Assembly: GCA_014529385.2 (NCBI GenBank)
Contig: CM043942.1
Location: forward strand, 54,498,647 to 54,562,646
Direction: 5' to 3'
DNA: 64,000 nt
Source of the DNA: Adiantum capillus-veneris
Lineage: Eukaryota > Streptophyta > Polypodiopsida > Polypodiales > Pteridaceae
The translations under genes were made by a program, and so were the position numbers. Under the pieces are notes generated by a model. It searched no databases. It was not told the DNA's origin and worked only from the letters and a program-made list of their open reading frames with translations. Below are positions 19,101 to 29,550 of this stretch, piece by piece; the stretch's first letter is position 1; each line of letters starts with the position of its first letter.

Positions 19101-20056
19101 TAGCTTAATAAAAGGCTTCAAGCTATAGAGCTTAGGCATCAAACTAGTGAGTTAAAAGAAGGCAAGCACTTACCTAAAAAAGGGGACCAAGGAAACTTAA
19201 CTTTGGAAAGCACTAGCTCCTCTGACAAAAGCAAAACCATGAGTTCGCAACCTTTTATAACAGAGCAAAAGAATGAAAAGACTGACTCACCAAGCCAGGG
19301 TAAAGAGCCTTATAAAATTTGCAAGAAAAAGAAAGGAAAAAGGAATATTAAGCACCATCCATTACCACGCGAACCACCGGGTTCATGAAAAAACTAGGGT
19401 AGAGTGTTAAAATAACATTAGTGGGCAAGCAAATCCGTCATTTTACATGGTATTCTAGATTTTCACTCAAACAACCAAGGATGAAACAAATCAACGTAAT
19501 AGCTAGGTTACCTAAACGGGTGAAACTCTCTGTCTTTAACCATTTAGGAATGCAATCATTGTTCTTTAATTGGCTGCTCCGCTCGGGCTTTCCCTCCCCA
19601 CGAAAAACCCTTTGCTACGCTTGCATCTTTAATTGGGCTTTCTCTTCACTTGCCTTTGACCGTGGCTCTTTAGACTCTTAAAGGCATTCTCGTTAATCCT
19701 ACCATTACGTTGAATGTAGATGCATTGTACTAATAAAAGATATAGCGCTTAATCGCTTGGGCTTTCCCCCGGAAATCCCTTCGCTTGCCTTTACCGTTGC
19801 TGCCACAGTAAGGGATCTTTAGACTCTTGAAGGCAGGCTCGTCAATCCTACCATTACGTTTCAAAATGTAGATACATTTAAGTAAAGTAAAGTAATTCTT
19901 GATATGGCTAATGCTTTATCGCTTGGGCTTTCCCCCCGGAAATCCCTTCGCTTGCTAGGATTGTGCTTTACAGACTGCCATGTAGCTGAGATATCAGCGT
20001 GCAACCTTTCAATATTCACTTTTTTATTAGAGAAAAACGAAGTATAATTAGAAACC
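19101..20056. repeat. Dispersed-repeat block between units (copy IV)
   Basis: Inverse of 7328-8267. Short frames at 19203-19388 and 19421-19681 are not recognised. The GC-rich motif (GCTTGGGCTTTCCCCC then GGAAATCCCTTCGCTTGC) lies at 19754-19788 and 19919-19954, with a diverged form near 19585-19625. The ATCCTACCATTACGTT motif lies at about 19697-19728 and 19845-19876. Confidence 0.7.
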
Positions 20057-20344
20057 ATGATCTATTTATCATCTAATGGTCAAATCGTCAATTTCACGCA
20101 AACACGTTATCTTCCGGCTGTTTGCTCATGCCATCAACCAATTCTATTACGTCAGAAGGATGCTTTGTGTCTTTCTGAATCGAAGACGTTTGTTCCGGTT
20201 TCCTACGCCGGCCGCATTGGTCAGGGCATATTGTCTCGATATGATACGGATTGTCACATGGACACGAGAAGCGCTTTGACTTATGTTATGAGATCACCTT
20301 TCAAAACGGAACCTAAAGGCAGGCCTATGAGCCAACCTATGTAA
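20057..20344 (+). CDS. orf95, unknown protein (copy IV)
   Basis: 95 residues from ATG 20057, MIYLSSNGQIVNFTQTRY to the end GRPMSQPM. Identical in copies IV and V, so this is the likely true form. Cys/His positions (CSCHQ, DTDCH) do not match a motif I know. A TATAATTA element lies just upstream (20042-20049). It heads the strand that carries the membrane ORF, the atp9 chimera and trnR. Confidence 0.45.
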   Translation: MIYLSSNGQIVNFTQTRYLPAVCSCHQPILLRQKDALCLSESKTFVPVSYAGRIGQGILSRYDTDCHMDTRSALTYVMRSPFKTEPKGRPMSQPM

Positions 20345-20987
20345 TAGCTAGTTGACCAAACAGGTAATCGCATGCCAGCAAGGGTTCCGCGCGATAGATA
20401 GAGAAATCATTGGGCCTGACCTCGTAGTCGTAGTGCTATCGCCGGTTTCCCTTCCGCGCCAATCACTGGGGAAGCTAAGTAATGGTATAGTAGAATAATC
20501 GCGTGAAATGCAGGGCAGGGCAGGATGGCGGGGCTTTCGATACCCATGGACATTTCCCGGGTTTCTGCGCAGCTATCGAAGTGCTCCAACGCAACGACTC
20601 CTGTATTGGTATCGAAGGAAGTCTGCCAATGCAAGGTCGGAGATAGCTTTCCAACCGAGTTGCCTATCCGTCCACGCAGAAAGCCAATGACGGCAAGCAA
20701 ACCAAACGGAGAGCCGCGACTCCGCGATGGAATGATCCAAGCCCTAAGGTAGCGGGAGAAGGATAGCGTCATGCCTGATCTGTGGAATGACCCAGCTACG
20801 TACGGTGGAGTGATTCAAGCCAGGTAGCGATAGTGGCTGATTTGCGGGACAGAAACTTTCGTGGTTGGTGTGGTGATTTCCTCGTGTTCCTCAACGCTTC
20901 AAAGAAAAGAAGCGCTCGAAAAGAATAATAAAAAGTGAAAGAAAAGAAGGAAGAAAAAAACAAGTTTTTGAGATTCTAAAAAATGAT
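20345..20987. other. GC-richer spacer (copy IV)
   Basis: Counterpart of 6331-7030. Overlapping short frames on both strands, none recognised. The last 90 bp are A-rich. Confidence 0.4.
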
Positions 20988-22047
20988 TTGATTTTGTTTC
21001 AAAAAATTACGGGGGATAAGACCTTATATAAAGATACAATAAAGAAGTTACTTAAATTTAAAACAAACGCTAACTTTTTGAAGATTTGTAATTCATGTAA
21101 CTATACTTTTAGATTAGTAAATAAACTATCAAAAGATTACAACAAATTTAAAACAGATGTTAATAAGCCTGTAACCAATATGTTTACTGAAGTATCAATT
21201 CCTTTATCGGTTTCAGAACCAAACCCCCCTGTATCGTCAGTGCCAGATCCTTTATCTATGCCTGATCCTGTATCGTCAGTGCCTAATCCTGTATCGTCAG
21301 TGCCGGATTCTGTATCTAACGTGTCCGATCCTATATCGTCTACGCCTGATAGTTTGTTGCCTATGCCTAAACCTTTATCGTCGGCTGATCCTTTATTGTC
21401 ACCTGATTCTTTCTCGTTACCTTGCTGCTGAGGATCAATCGATAGATCAATCCTCGGCCCCAAAATTAACAATAAATACGCATAAATCATCTTCGTCGAA
21501 ACCCGTAGCTTCTTCGTTGAAACCAATTGCTTTTTTGCCAGTAGCTTCTCCGTCTTCGCCCGCAGCGTCGAAACCCGTAGCATCTTTGCCAATTGCTTCT
21601 TCGTTGAAACCCGCAGTTTCTCAGCTAATTGCTTCTTTGCCTTACGCTTCTTCGTCGAAACCAATTGCTTTTTCTTCTTCTTTGTCGGGTATACAATGTG
21701 TTTCAACCCCGCATATAGTAAATTCAGTAATAAGTAATAAGTTATCAAGCCTAAAACTATTGTTATTAAAAGTGGTAAGTTTATTTCCATTAATATTTCA
21801 TATAATAAATAATAGTTATTTAGGTGAGATAAATGAGAATAGTTTAATTGACAATTTTAATAGTAATTTAATACAATATGATATAAGTATTCTTTTAAGT
21901 ATAGTTATAGCATTAGTAGTATCATACGCATTGAATTATAAATCAATGTCAAATAACAAGTTACTAAGAAAAATCTTATTTCAAGTGTTGATAACATTTC
22001 TTTTTGTTTCTTTTCTGAGACAAAAAAGTGCTTTTTTTGCGTGCTAG
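20988..22047 (+). pseudogene. Ser/Pro/Ala-rich repeat ORF with membrane C-terminus (copy IV; two frames)
   Basis: Frame 1 (20988-21431, TTG first codon, open further upstream) has an AT-rich, Lys/Asn-rich N-terminal domain (KDTIKKLLKFKTNANFLKIC, KLSKDYNKFKTDVNKPV). Then come about eight heptad-like Pro/Ser repeats (PDPVSSV type), ending in TGA at 21429-21431. Frame 2 (to 22047) has Ala/Ser repeats (SSKPVAS, LPIASSLKP), then a non-repetitive membrane domain (KLLLLKVVSLFPLIFHII; ISILLSIVIALVVSYAL) and ends RQKSAFFAC. One frameshift near 21420 would join them into about 370 residues. The antisense strand over the repeats is also open (next entry). Family unknown; stands 45 bp before the atp9 chimera. 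Confidence 0.45.
21137..21790 (-). CDS. Antisense 217-residue ORF over the repeat zone (alternative gene)
   Basis: A full ATG-to-TAA frame on the minus strand. It has an N-terminal membrane helix (INLPLLITIVLGLITYYLLL), a very basic repeat region (KKQLVSTKKRKAKK, LRVSTKK units), a second hydrophobic patch, then an acidic Gly/Thr/Ser repeat region (SGTDDTGLGTDDTGSG) and a C-terminal hydrophobic end. It needs no frameshift in this copy; in copy V one missing base (28915) breaks it after residue 110. The coherent domain order makes it a rival to the plus-strand reading, but both strands of a repeat with codon-multiple period can be open by chance. Not recognised. Confidence 0.35.
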   Translation of the reverse strand: MEINLPLLITIVLGLITYYLLLNLLYAGLKHIVYPTKKKKKQLVSTKKRKAKKQLAEKLRVSTKKQLAKMLRVSTLRAKTEKLLAKKQLVSTKKLRVSTKMIYAYLLLILGPRIDLSIDPQQQGNEKESGDNKGSADDKGLGIGNKLSGVDDIGSDTLDTESGTDDTGLGTDDTGSGIDKGSGTDDTGGFGSETDKGIDTSVNILVTGLLTSVLNLL

Positions 22048-22091
22048 CTACACCTTTTTATTATTATTACACAGACACTTAAGAATTAGTT

Positions 22092-23173
22092 ACGCTAGAA
22101 GGTGCAAAATTAATTGGAGTAGGAGCGGCTACCATAGCCCTAGCAGGAGCAGCAGTAGGTATTGGAAACGTATTTAGTTCCATGAATAACCTCACTAAAA
22201 AAAGAAATCTTTTGAATTTGAATAACCTCACCAGAAATCTCTCCTTTCTTTTGAATAACCTCACCATATATCTCTCCTTTATTTCTAAGAACCTCAACAT
22301 ATATCTCTCCTTTCTTTTTAATAACCTCACCATATATCTCTCCTTTCTTTCGTTGAGAAAGGTATTCTTGTTTGTTGCTCTTTTTTTAATTTTATTAAAT
22401 CTAATTGGGCTTGGGTTTGCTGAAACAGCATACTGTATGAATATGGGCGCTAGTAGTTCTTCAATAGTAACTCAAGCGTCTTCACATTCACAGTTTATGC
22501 AACTAAAGGAGGAGGATTGCCGTTCAATCTTATTTGAAACTTGGCAAGATTGTGATAAAATACTAAAAACCTGCCAACAAGGCAGATTGCCCAGCGCTGA
22601 GAACGGTTATGAATTCGTTTCACAACTGCAGCCTGCGCAAATAAACAATCTAGTAAACTCTATCTCTGCCAAGTTAAACCCCTCCATAGTCAGCGAAGCC
22701 ACAATGCAGGAATGGGCTCAGATTTCGGTACAGTTTAAGGAGGCAAACTCCCGTCTGTTCACGTCGTTCCATAAGGACCTTATTCCTGGCTTGATGCTCA
22801 TCTCTGGGGTATCTCTCCCTTTAAGCATGTCCCGGAAGAGGGCATAGAACTCCTCTTGAAGGTCCCCTTCTCCCAGGAAGTGATAGCGCATTATGCCGCG
22901 CAAATAGTCTCCCAGGCGCAACCTTTGATTGACATGTATAAAGCCCTGTTTGAGCTCTTGCCTTCGACTCCAGAAGTAGTTTTTGTTGAGCAAGACATGC
23001 CGCCGCTGAATCCAGAAACAGAAATAACTGTTTCGCAGGAGGAGGCGGATAAAATCCAAGCCGTTCATAATAAAGCCAGGGACGCTGTCCAGATTTTCGT
23101 TAAGTTCCATAGGCTTAGAAGCCGGATTCGTAAAGGGACTGCCTTTAAACTTAAACGTAGACGTCGTGGTTAA
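22092..23173 (+). pseudogene. atp9 chimera (copy IV, one-base deletion)
   Basis: ACG start at 22092-22094 and atp9 N-terminal codons as in copy V. One C is missing at about 22831 (CCCGGAAG instead of CCCCGGAAG), which ends the frame at 22847. The remaining polar domain and basic tail continue in another frame to 23173. Confidence 0.82.
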
Positions 23174-23447
23174 AAAACCGTCTCACGGGCAGAGCGGACA
23201 CCCTGGGGAGGGTAAAAACCACAGCTGACGACTGAATCCGAATATTACGGATTACATATATCAAGTAATTACTTTCTTTTAGGGAAGGGATGGTTAAATT
23301 ATTCGGTAACCAACCGAGAGATCATCAACGACAAAGATTGACTTTTTTGTCTTTTAATTGAGTTAATTTTCTTTAATTACGTAAACTCATTTTGAAATAA
23401 CGCAAAAAACATTTCCAGGGTTGGGCTTTCCTTGACCCAACCCCCCC

Positions 23448-23521
23448 GCACCGATAGCTCAATTGGATAGAGTCCCTGGCTTCGAACCAGGTAGTTAGGG
23501 GTTCGAGTCCTCTTCAGTGCA
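23448..23521 (+). tRNA. trnR-UCG: trnR-UCG (copy IV)
   Basis: Same 74-nt tRNA as the other copies, 7461 bp from copy III. Confidence 0.9.
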
Positions 23522-24449
23522 ACATCGTTTCATTTCGGGCTTCGATAAAGCTATATACCACTAACTCTCACTCTTATTGAGAAGAAAGCTTTCACAACTT
23601 GCAAGGTAAAGCATGTATCTTCCACCCGGTATTATGTTCAGTCCTCTTTCTTTCAGTTCTTGTTTTATTTAAAGTAAGCGGTTCCCTACGCTTTTTCCTA
23701 TAGCCCACCTTTTCGATGTTTTAAATCCTATGCCAAGACTAGGGAGCGAGGGGCACAAAGTGTCAAGCAGGGTTGGGTTAACCTTTCTCGCCGATCCAAT
23801 TTATACTGGGATCAGAGGAATGAGTTGAGAACGCCACTACGTTCCTGTACCCTTTGCTCTTAAAAAGTATCGCTGGTTTTCCCTGCATAATCTGGGCGCA
23901 TGGTCGAATACGTCCAGTCTAGCGTTGGTAATTCCGTAGAAATAAATGGATGCACGAAGTTCATTCTAACGCCGTAGACACCGAGAGTTTAATTGGTTGA
24001 GCCCTGAAGTGCCGAAGGGCAATCCCAACGCAAACCGTAGACATTGATAGTTCCTCATACACGCCTTGTTTCTAAATTACCATGTTATCGCCATGACGGG
24101 TTTCGTAACCTCGTCGTGTACTCGAAGCGACAGTGAATTGATCTCTAATCACAATCACCCAGTCCTCTTAATGGTGTCGCTAGGGCAAACAAAACAAGCC
24201 AACCACTAACTTTTTTAGGTTAGGGGGGTTTCATTACTGTTTATTACTCATCTGGTGCTTACAGTAGTGTGTTTCTGCTTCTTAGTAGATCTTTTTAAAG
24301 AACGCCTTTTTTATTCTATTATTATGCTTATAAACATAGAGATGTGCCTAACAAAGGCATAAAATCATTAGAAACTCTAAAAAAGGCAAAGGAATCTAAA
24401 AATGTTTAGGCAAAAGCTACTTTGGAAGCAGAGGCAAGGGAATCACCCT
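23522..24449. other. Spacer trnR to rpoA (copy IV)
   Basis: Counterpart of 16061-16986. No gene recognised. Confidence 0.7.
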
Positions 24450-25202
24450 TTATAAACTTTCAAGGAGGCAAAGGAAGCAAGAGAATCCATTTTCGAAGAG
24501 AGATACGTCTCCGCCCCTTACATACGAGAAGGTGGTTGGCAAGTCCATGAGTTTTTCAGAAGCTTTCCTAAGTGCTTCGTGTGGTGTCGGACTACCATTA
24601 GTCCATATTTCAATGAATGAGATTTCCTGCGTCGCTCTACCACTTCCAAATAGATGGATGCTATAATTTACGTTTCGGACAGGCATAAATACAGCATCGA
24701 TGGGAAATTGTCCCTTTCCGGATTTCGCTAGATTTTCTATACGATATCCGCAATCTTTTTCAATCTCTAATTCAATAGTTAGAGATATTGGTTGGGTAAT
24801 GGTAGCTATATATTGCGAATTGTCAATTGCTTCGACGCCAGGTGGTAATGATGGATCGCCCGCAGTTACTTCTTTAGGACCTGTTACAGATGAAAACGCC
24901 TCTTGAATATCTTCTTTTGAATCGCCCCTAAGCACAATCTCTTTCGGATTAACTAAAGCATCATGTATTGTCTCTTGAAGACCCGTTATTGTGGAATACT
25001 CGTGCACGACTCCGCAAAATCTTGCACGTGTTATGCTTGTCCCTTCAATCTCTTGTGACAAAGCTCTACGCATGGCAATTCCTACAATACTGGCTTGACC
25101 CCTTTTAAAGGGAGATACAAGGAAACGACCATAATGAAGCCGCTTACTTTCTATTTTGGATTCAAGGCATTTCCACTGAATTGCCTGCTTAGAGGTCGAC
25201 AT
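24450..25202 (-). CDS. rpoA: rpoA without C-terminal domain (copy IV)
   Basis: Identical translation to copies I and III, 250 residues. Confidence 0.87.
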   Translation of the reverse strand: MSTSKQAIQWKCLESKIESKRLHYGRFLVSPFKRGQASIVGIAMRRALSQEIEGTSITRARFCGVVHEYSTITGLQETIHDALVNPKEIVLRGDSKEDIQEAFSSVTGPKEVTAGDPSLPPGVEAIDNSQYIATITQPISLTIELEIEKDCGYRIENLAKSGKGQFPIDAVFMPVRNVNYSIHLFGSGRATQEISFIEIWTNGSPTPHEALRKASEKLMDLPTTFSYVRGGDVSLFENGFSCFLCLLESL

Positions 25203-25264
25203 CTCGTTTTTGCGTGCGCATACGTAATTTTTTTTTCTCTCCTTTTGATGTGACTAATCACTAG

Positions 25265-25662
25265 TTAGACGCGTCTCTTTCTGGGGGGTCTACAACCATT
25301 ATACGGCATAGGAGTCACGTCACGTATGAAACTGAGGATTATGCCGCTTCTGCGAATAGCTCGCAAAGCGGTGTCTCTCCCCGGTCCGGGCCCGCTCATC
25401 ATAACTTCTGCTTGTTTCATACCCCGATCCACTGATGCTTTAATTGCATTCTCAGCCGCAGCTTGCGCAGCAAATGGCGTGCTTTTGCGTGTTCCCTTAA
25501 ATCCACAGGCACCGGCGGAAGACCAAATAATTACCTGTCCCCGGACGTCTGTGACGGTAATGATAGTGTTATTGAAACTCGCCTGTATATGAATGACTCC
25601 CTTTTGAACTCCGCGTTTTCCCCCACGTGAACGAATTTTTCTCGATTTATTTGACTTGACAT
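25265..25662 (-). CDS. rps11: rps11, best preserved copy (copy IV)
   Basis: The uS11 body is fully open here, from [14 protein letters not shown] through [33 protein letters not shown] and [14 protein letters not shown] to PPRKRRV, stop at 25267-25265. The only ATG near the N-terminus (25662) is one base out of frame with the body, so the start codon is either lost or a base is missing near the N-terminus. uS11 belongs to the small-subunit platform. Gene order with rpl36 upstream and rpoA downstream is plastid-like. Confidence 0.83.
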
Positions 25663-25729
25663 AATTAATTAATTATTTTTATTGGGAAGCTCTGTTTAAT
25701 TAATATTCTTTTTCAGATAGAAATATTTA

Positions 25730-25843
25730 TTATCCTTGTTTCTGTTTATGTTTTGAGTTGCAACAAATTACCATGATTCGTCTACGTCGTAGAATCAATC
25801 GACATTTTTTACATATTTTCCGAATGGAAGCACGGATTTTCGT
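25730..25843 (-). CDS. rpl36: rpl36, ACG start (copy IV)
   Basis: Intact 37-codon bL36 frame, ACG at 25843-25841, same as copies I and III. Confidence 0.86.
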   Translation of the reverse strand, partial: TKIRASIRKICKKCRLILRRRRIMVICCNSKHKQKQG

Positions 25844-25976
25844 ATCTATAACCTTGAATTAATTGGGTAAATCTACCTGTAGGTTTGCTACATGTTTCTT
25901 CGATCTAATCAAGATAGGAAATTTGGCAAGAGAAGTGGTTTGGTTAACTGCCGAAAATCTAAACTGATACCGAAAT

Positions 25977-26222
25977 CTACTGACTATTGTTTGTATGCCT
26001 ACTTCTAAGGCGGTAGATGATGCGTCCCTTGGTAAGATCATAGGGACTCAGTTCAGCTCTTACCCTATCTCCTGGTAGTATTCTTATATAACTGCGTCGC
26101 ATCCTCCCCGATATATGAGTCAAAACTTGACATCCATTATCCGAACACGCTCAAAACGTGGCATTGGGTAAAGATTCTGTAACTGTACCTTCCATGTCAA
26201 TGAGATTCTGTTTCTTCATCAT
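25977..26222 (-). CDS. infA: infA-like frame with in-frame TGA (copy IV)
   Basis: Same 81-codon IF-1 frame with a single TGA as in copies I and III. Confidence 0.8.
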
Positions 26223-26334
26223 TTGGAATAAGTAAACCTCCTATTTACATTACAGGTTTCTCCAAAAAAATTCTTTTCATTGAAGACGTAACTGGTGAAA
26301 ATAAGTAACTTTTGTCCCTGTTTCTCCCTTTCAA

Positions 26335-26529
26335 TTACCAAATATGGCGTAGAATTTCCCCCCCAGTTTTTCTTCGCCTAGCTTCCCGATCTGTAATGAG
26401 TCCATAAGACGTTGATAAAATTGCAATTCCCATGCCCCCTAAGATCTTAGGGATTCTTATATGATCGCAATAGATTCTGAGACCGGGTTTGCTAATGTAC
26501 CTAATAGTTATAGTTTAGTTGCCACGTAA
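26335..26529 (-). pseudogene. rps8: rps8 3' fragment (copy IV)
   Basis: uS8 C-terminal fragment ending at TAA 26337-26335, bordered by the AAGGT tandem tract at about 26526-26551. Confidence 0.82.
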
Positions 26530-26563
26530 GGTAAGGTAAGGTAAGGTAAGGCTTTTTTCTTTT

Positions 26564-27517
26564 TAGCTTAATAAAAGGCTTCAAGCTATAGAGCTTAGGC
26601 ATCAAACTAGTGAGTTAAAAGAAGGCAAGCACTTACCTAAAAAAGGGGACCAAGGAAACTTAACTTTGGAAAGCACTAGCTCCTCTGACAAAAGCAAAAC
26701 CATGAGTTCGCAACCTTTTATAACAGAGCAAAAGAATGAAAAGACTGACTCACCAAGCCAGGTAAAGAGCCTTATAAAAGTTGCAAGAAAAAGAAAGGAA
26801 AAAGGAATATTAAGCACCATCCATTACCACGCGAACCACCGGGTTCATGAAAAAACTAGGGTAGAGTGTTAAAATAACATTAGTGGGCAAGCAAATCCGT
26901 CATTTTACATGGTATTCTAGATTTTCACTCAAACAACCAAGGATGAAACAAATCAACGTAATAGCTAGGTTACCTAAACGGGTGAAACTCTCTGTCTTTA
27001 ACCATTTAGGAATGCAATCATTGTTCTTTAATTGGCTGCTCCGCTCGGGCTTTCCCTCCCCACGAAAAACCCTTTGCTACGCTTGCATCTTTAATTGGGC
27101 TTTCTCTTCACTTGCCTTTGACCGTGGCTCTTTAGACTCTTAAAGGCATTCTCGTTAATCCTACCATTACGTTGAATGTAGATGCATTGTACTAATAAAA
27201 GATATAGCGCTTAATCGCTTGGGCTTTCCCCGGAAATCCCTTCGCTTGCCTTTACCCGTTGCTGCCACAGTAAGGGATCTTTAGACTCTTGAAGGCAGGC
27301 TCGTCAATCCTACCATTACGTTTCAAAATGTAGATACATTTAAGTAAAGTAAAGTAATTCTTGATATGGCTAATGCTTTATCGCTTGGGCTTTCCCCCGG
27401 AAATCCCTTCGCTTGCTAGGATTGTGCTTTACAGACTGCCATGTAGCTGAGATATCAGCGTGCAACCTTTCAATATTCACTTTTTTATTAGAGAAAAACG
27501 AAGTATAATTAGAAACC
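26564..27517. repeat. Dispersed-repeat block between units (copy V)
   Basis: Counterpart of 19101-20056, with the GC-rich motif at about 27217-27250 and 27381-27417 and the ATCCTACCATTACGTT motif beside each. Short frames (26666-26872, 26883-27143) not recognised. Confidence 0.7.
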
Positions 27518-27805
27518 ATGATCTATTTATCATCTAATGGTCAAATCGTCAATTTCACGCAAACACGTTATCTTCCGGCTGTTTGCTCATGCCATCAACC
27601 AATTCTATTACGTCAGAAGGATGCTTTGTGTCTTTCTGAATCGAAGACGTTTGTTCCGGTTTCCTACGCCGGCCGCATTGGTCAGGGCATATTGTCTCGA
27701 TATGATACGGATTGTCACATGGACACGAGAAGCGCTTTGACTTATGTTATGAGATCACCTTTCAAAACGGAACCTAAAGGCAGGCCTATGAGCCAACCTA
27801 TGTAA
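27518..27805 (+). CDS. orf95, unknown protein (copy V)
   Basis: Identical to the 95-residue frame in copy IV, from ATG 27518. Confidence 0.45.
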   Translation: MIYLSSNGQIVNFTQTRYLPAVCSCHQPILLRQKDALCLSESKTFVPVSYAGRIGQGILSRYDTDCHMDTRSALTYVMRSPFKTEPKGRPMSQPM

Positions 27806-28448
27806 TAGCTAGTTGACCAAACAGGTAATCGCATGCCAGCAAGGGTCCGCGCGATAGATAGAGAAATCATTGGGCCTGACCTCGTAGTCGTAGTGCTATC
27901 GCCGGTTTCCCTTCCGCGCCAATCACTGGGGAAGCGCTAAGTAATGGTATAGTAGAATAATCGCGTGAAATGCAGGGCAGGGCAGGATGGCGGGGCTTTC
28001 GATACCCATGGACATTTCCCGGGTTCTGCGCAGCTATCGAAGTGCTCCAACGCAACGACTCCTGTATTGGGTATCGAAGGAAGTCTGCCAATGCAAGGTC
28101 GGAGATAGCTTTCCAACCGAGTTGCCTATCCGTCCACGCAGAAAGCCAATGACGGCAAGCAAACCAAACGGAGAGCCGCGACTCCGCGATGGAATGATCC
28201 AAGCCCTAAGGTAGCGGGAGAAGGATAGCGTCATGCCTGATCTGTGGAATGACCCAGCTACGTACGGTGGAGTGATTCAAGCCAGGTAGCGATAGTGGCT
28301 GATTTGCGGACAGAAACTTTCGTGGTTGGTGTGGTGATTTCCTCGTGTTCCTCAACGCTTCAAAGAAAAGAAGCGCTCGAAAAGAATAATAAAAAGTGAA
28401 AGAAAAGAAGGAAGAAAAAAACAAGTTTTTGAGATTCTAAAAAATGAT
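27806..28448. other. GC-richer spacer (copy V)
   Basis: Counterpart of 20345-20987. Short overlapping frames on both strands, none recognised. Confidence 0.4.
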
Positions 28449-29505
28449 TTGATTTTGTTTCAAAAAATTACGGGGGATAAGACCTTATATAAAGATACAA
28501 TAAAGAAGTTACTTAAATTTAAAACAAACGCTAACTTTTTGAAGATTTGTAATTCATGTAACTATACTTTTAGATTAGTAAATAAACTATCAAAAGATTA
28601 CAACAAATTTAAAACAGATGTTAATAAGCCTGTAACCAATATGTTTACTGAAGTATCAATTCCTTTATCGGTTTCAGAACCAAACCCCCCTGTATCGTCA
28701 GTGCCAGATCCTTTATCTATGCCTGATCCTGTATCGTCAGTGCCTAATCCTGTATCGTCAGTGCCGGATTCTGTATCTAACGTGTCCGATCCTATATCGT
28801 CTACGCCTGATAGTTTGTTGCCTATGCCTAAACCTTTATCGTCGGCTGATCCTTTATTGTCACCTGATTCTTTCTCGTTACCTTGCTGCTGAGGATCAAT
28901 CGATAGATCAATCCTCGCCCCAAAATTAACAATAAATACGCATAAATCATCTTCGTCGAAACCCGTAGCTTCTTCGTTGAAACCAATTGCTTTTTTGCCA
29001 GTAGCTTCTCCGTCTTCGCCCGCAGCGTCGAAACCCGTAGCATCTTTGCCAATTGCTTCTTCGTTGAAACCCGCAGTTTCTCAGCTAATTGCTTCTTTGC
29101 CTTACGCTTCTTCGTCGAAACCAATTGCTTTTTCTTCTTCTTTGTCGGGTATACAATGTGTTTCAACCCCGCATATAGTAAATTCAGTAATAAGTAATAA
29201 GTTATCAAGCCTAAAACTATTGTTATTAAAAGTGGTAAGTTTATTTCCATTAATATTTCATATAATAAATAATAGTTATTTAGGTGAGATAAATGAGAAT
29301 AGTTTAATTGACAATTTTAATAGTAATTTAATACAATATGATATAAGTATTCTTTAAGTATAGTTATAGCATTAGTAGTATCATACGCATTGAATTATAA
29401 ATCAATGTCAAATAACAAGTTACTAAGAAAAATCTTATTTCAAGTGTTGATAACATTTCTTTTTGTTTCTTTTCTGAGACAAAAAAGTGCTTTTTTTGCG
29501 TGCTA
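28449..29505 (+). pseudogene. Ser/Pro/Ala-rich membrane ORF (copy V)
   Basis: As copy IV: a first frame of 147 codons ending in the same TGA, a second frame with Ala/Ser repeats, then the membrane domain, which here is interrupted by one missing T near 29353. The antisense frame (28828-29250) is shortened by a missing G at about 28915. Confidence 0.45.
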
Positions 29506-29550
29506 GCTACACCTTTTTATTATTATTACACAGACACTTAAGAATTAGTT

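Larger units (their letters stand above)
19101..26563 (-). repeat. 7.46-kb unit, copy IV (inverted, complete)
   Basis: The complete inverted unit, 7463 bp by the distance between rpoA copies III and IV. It includes orf95, the Ser/Pro/Ala ORF, the atp9 chimera, trnR, spacer, rpoA, rps11, rpl36, infA and the rps8 fragment. It is head-to-tail with copies III and V. Confidence 0.92.
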
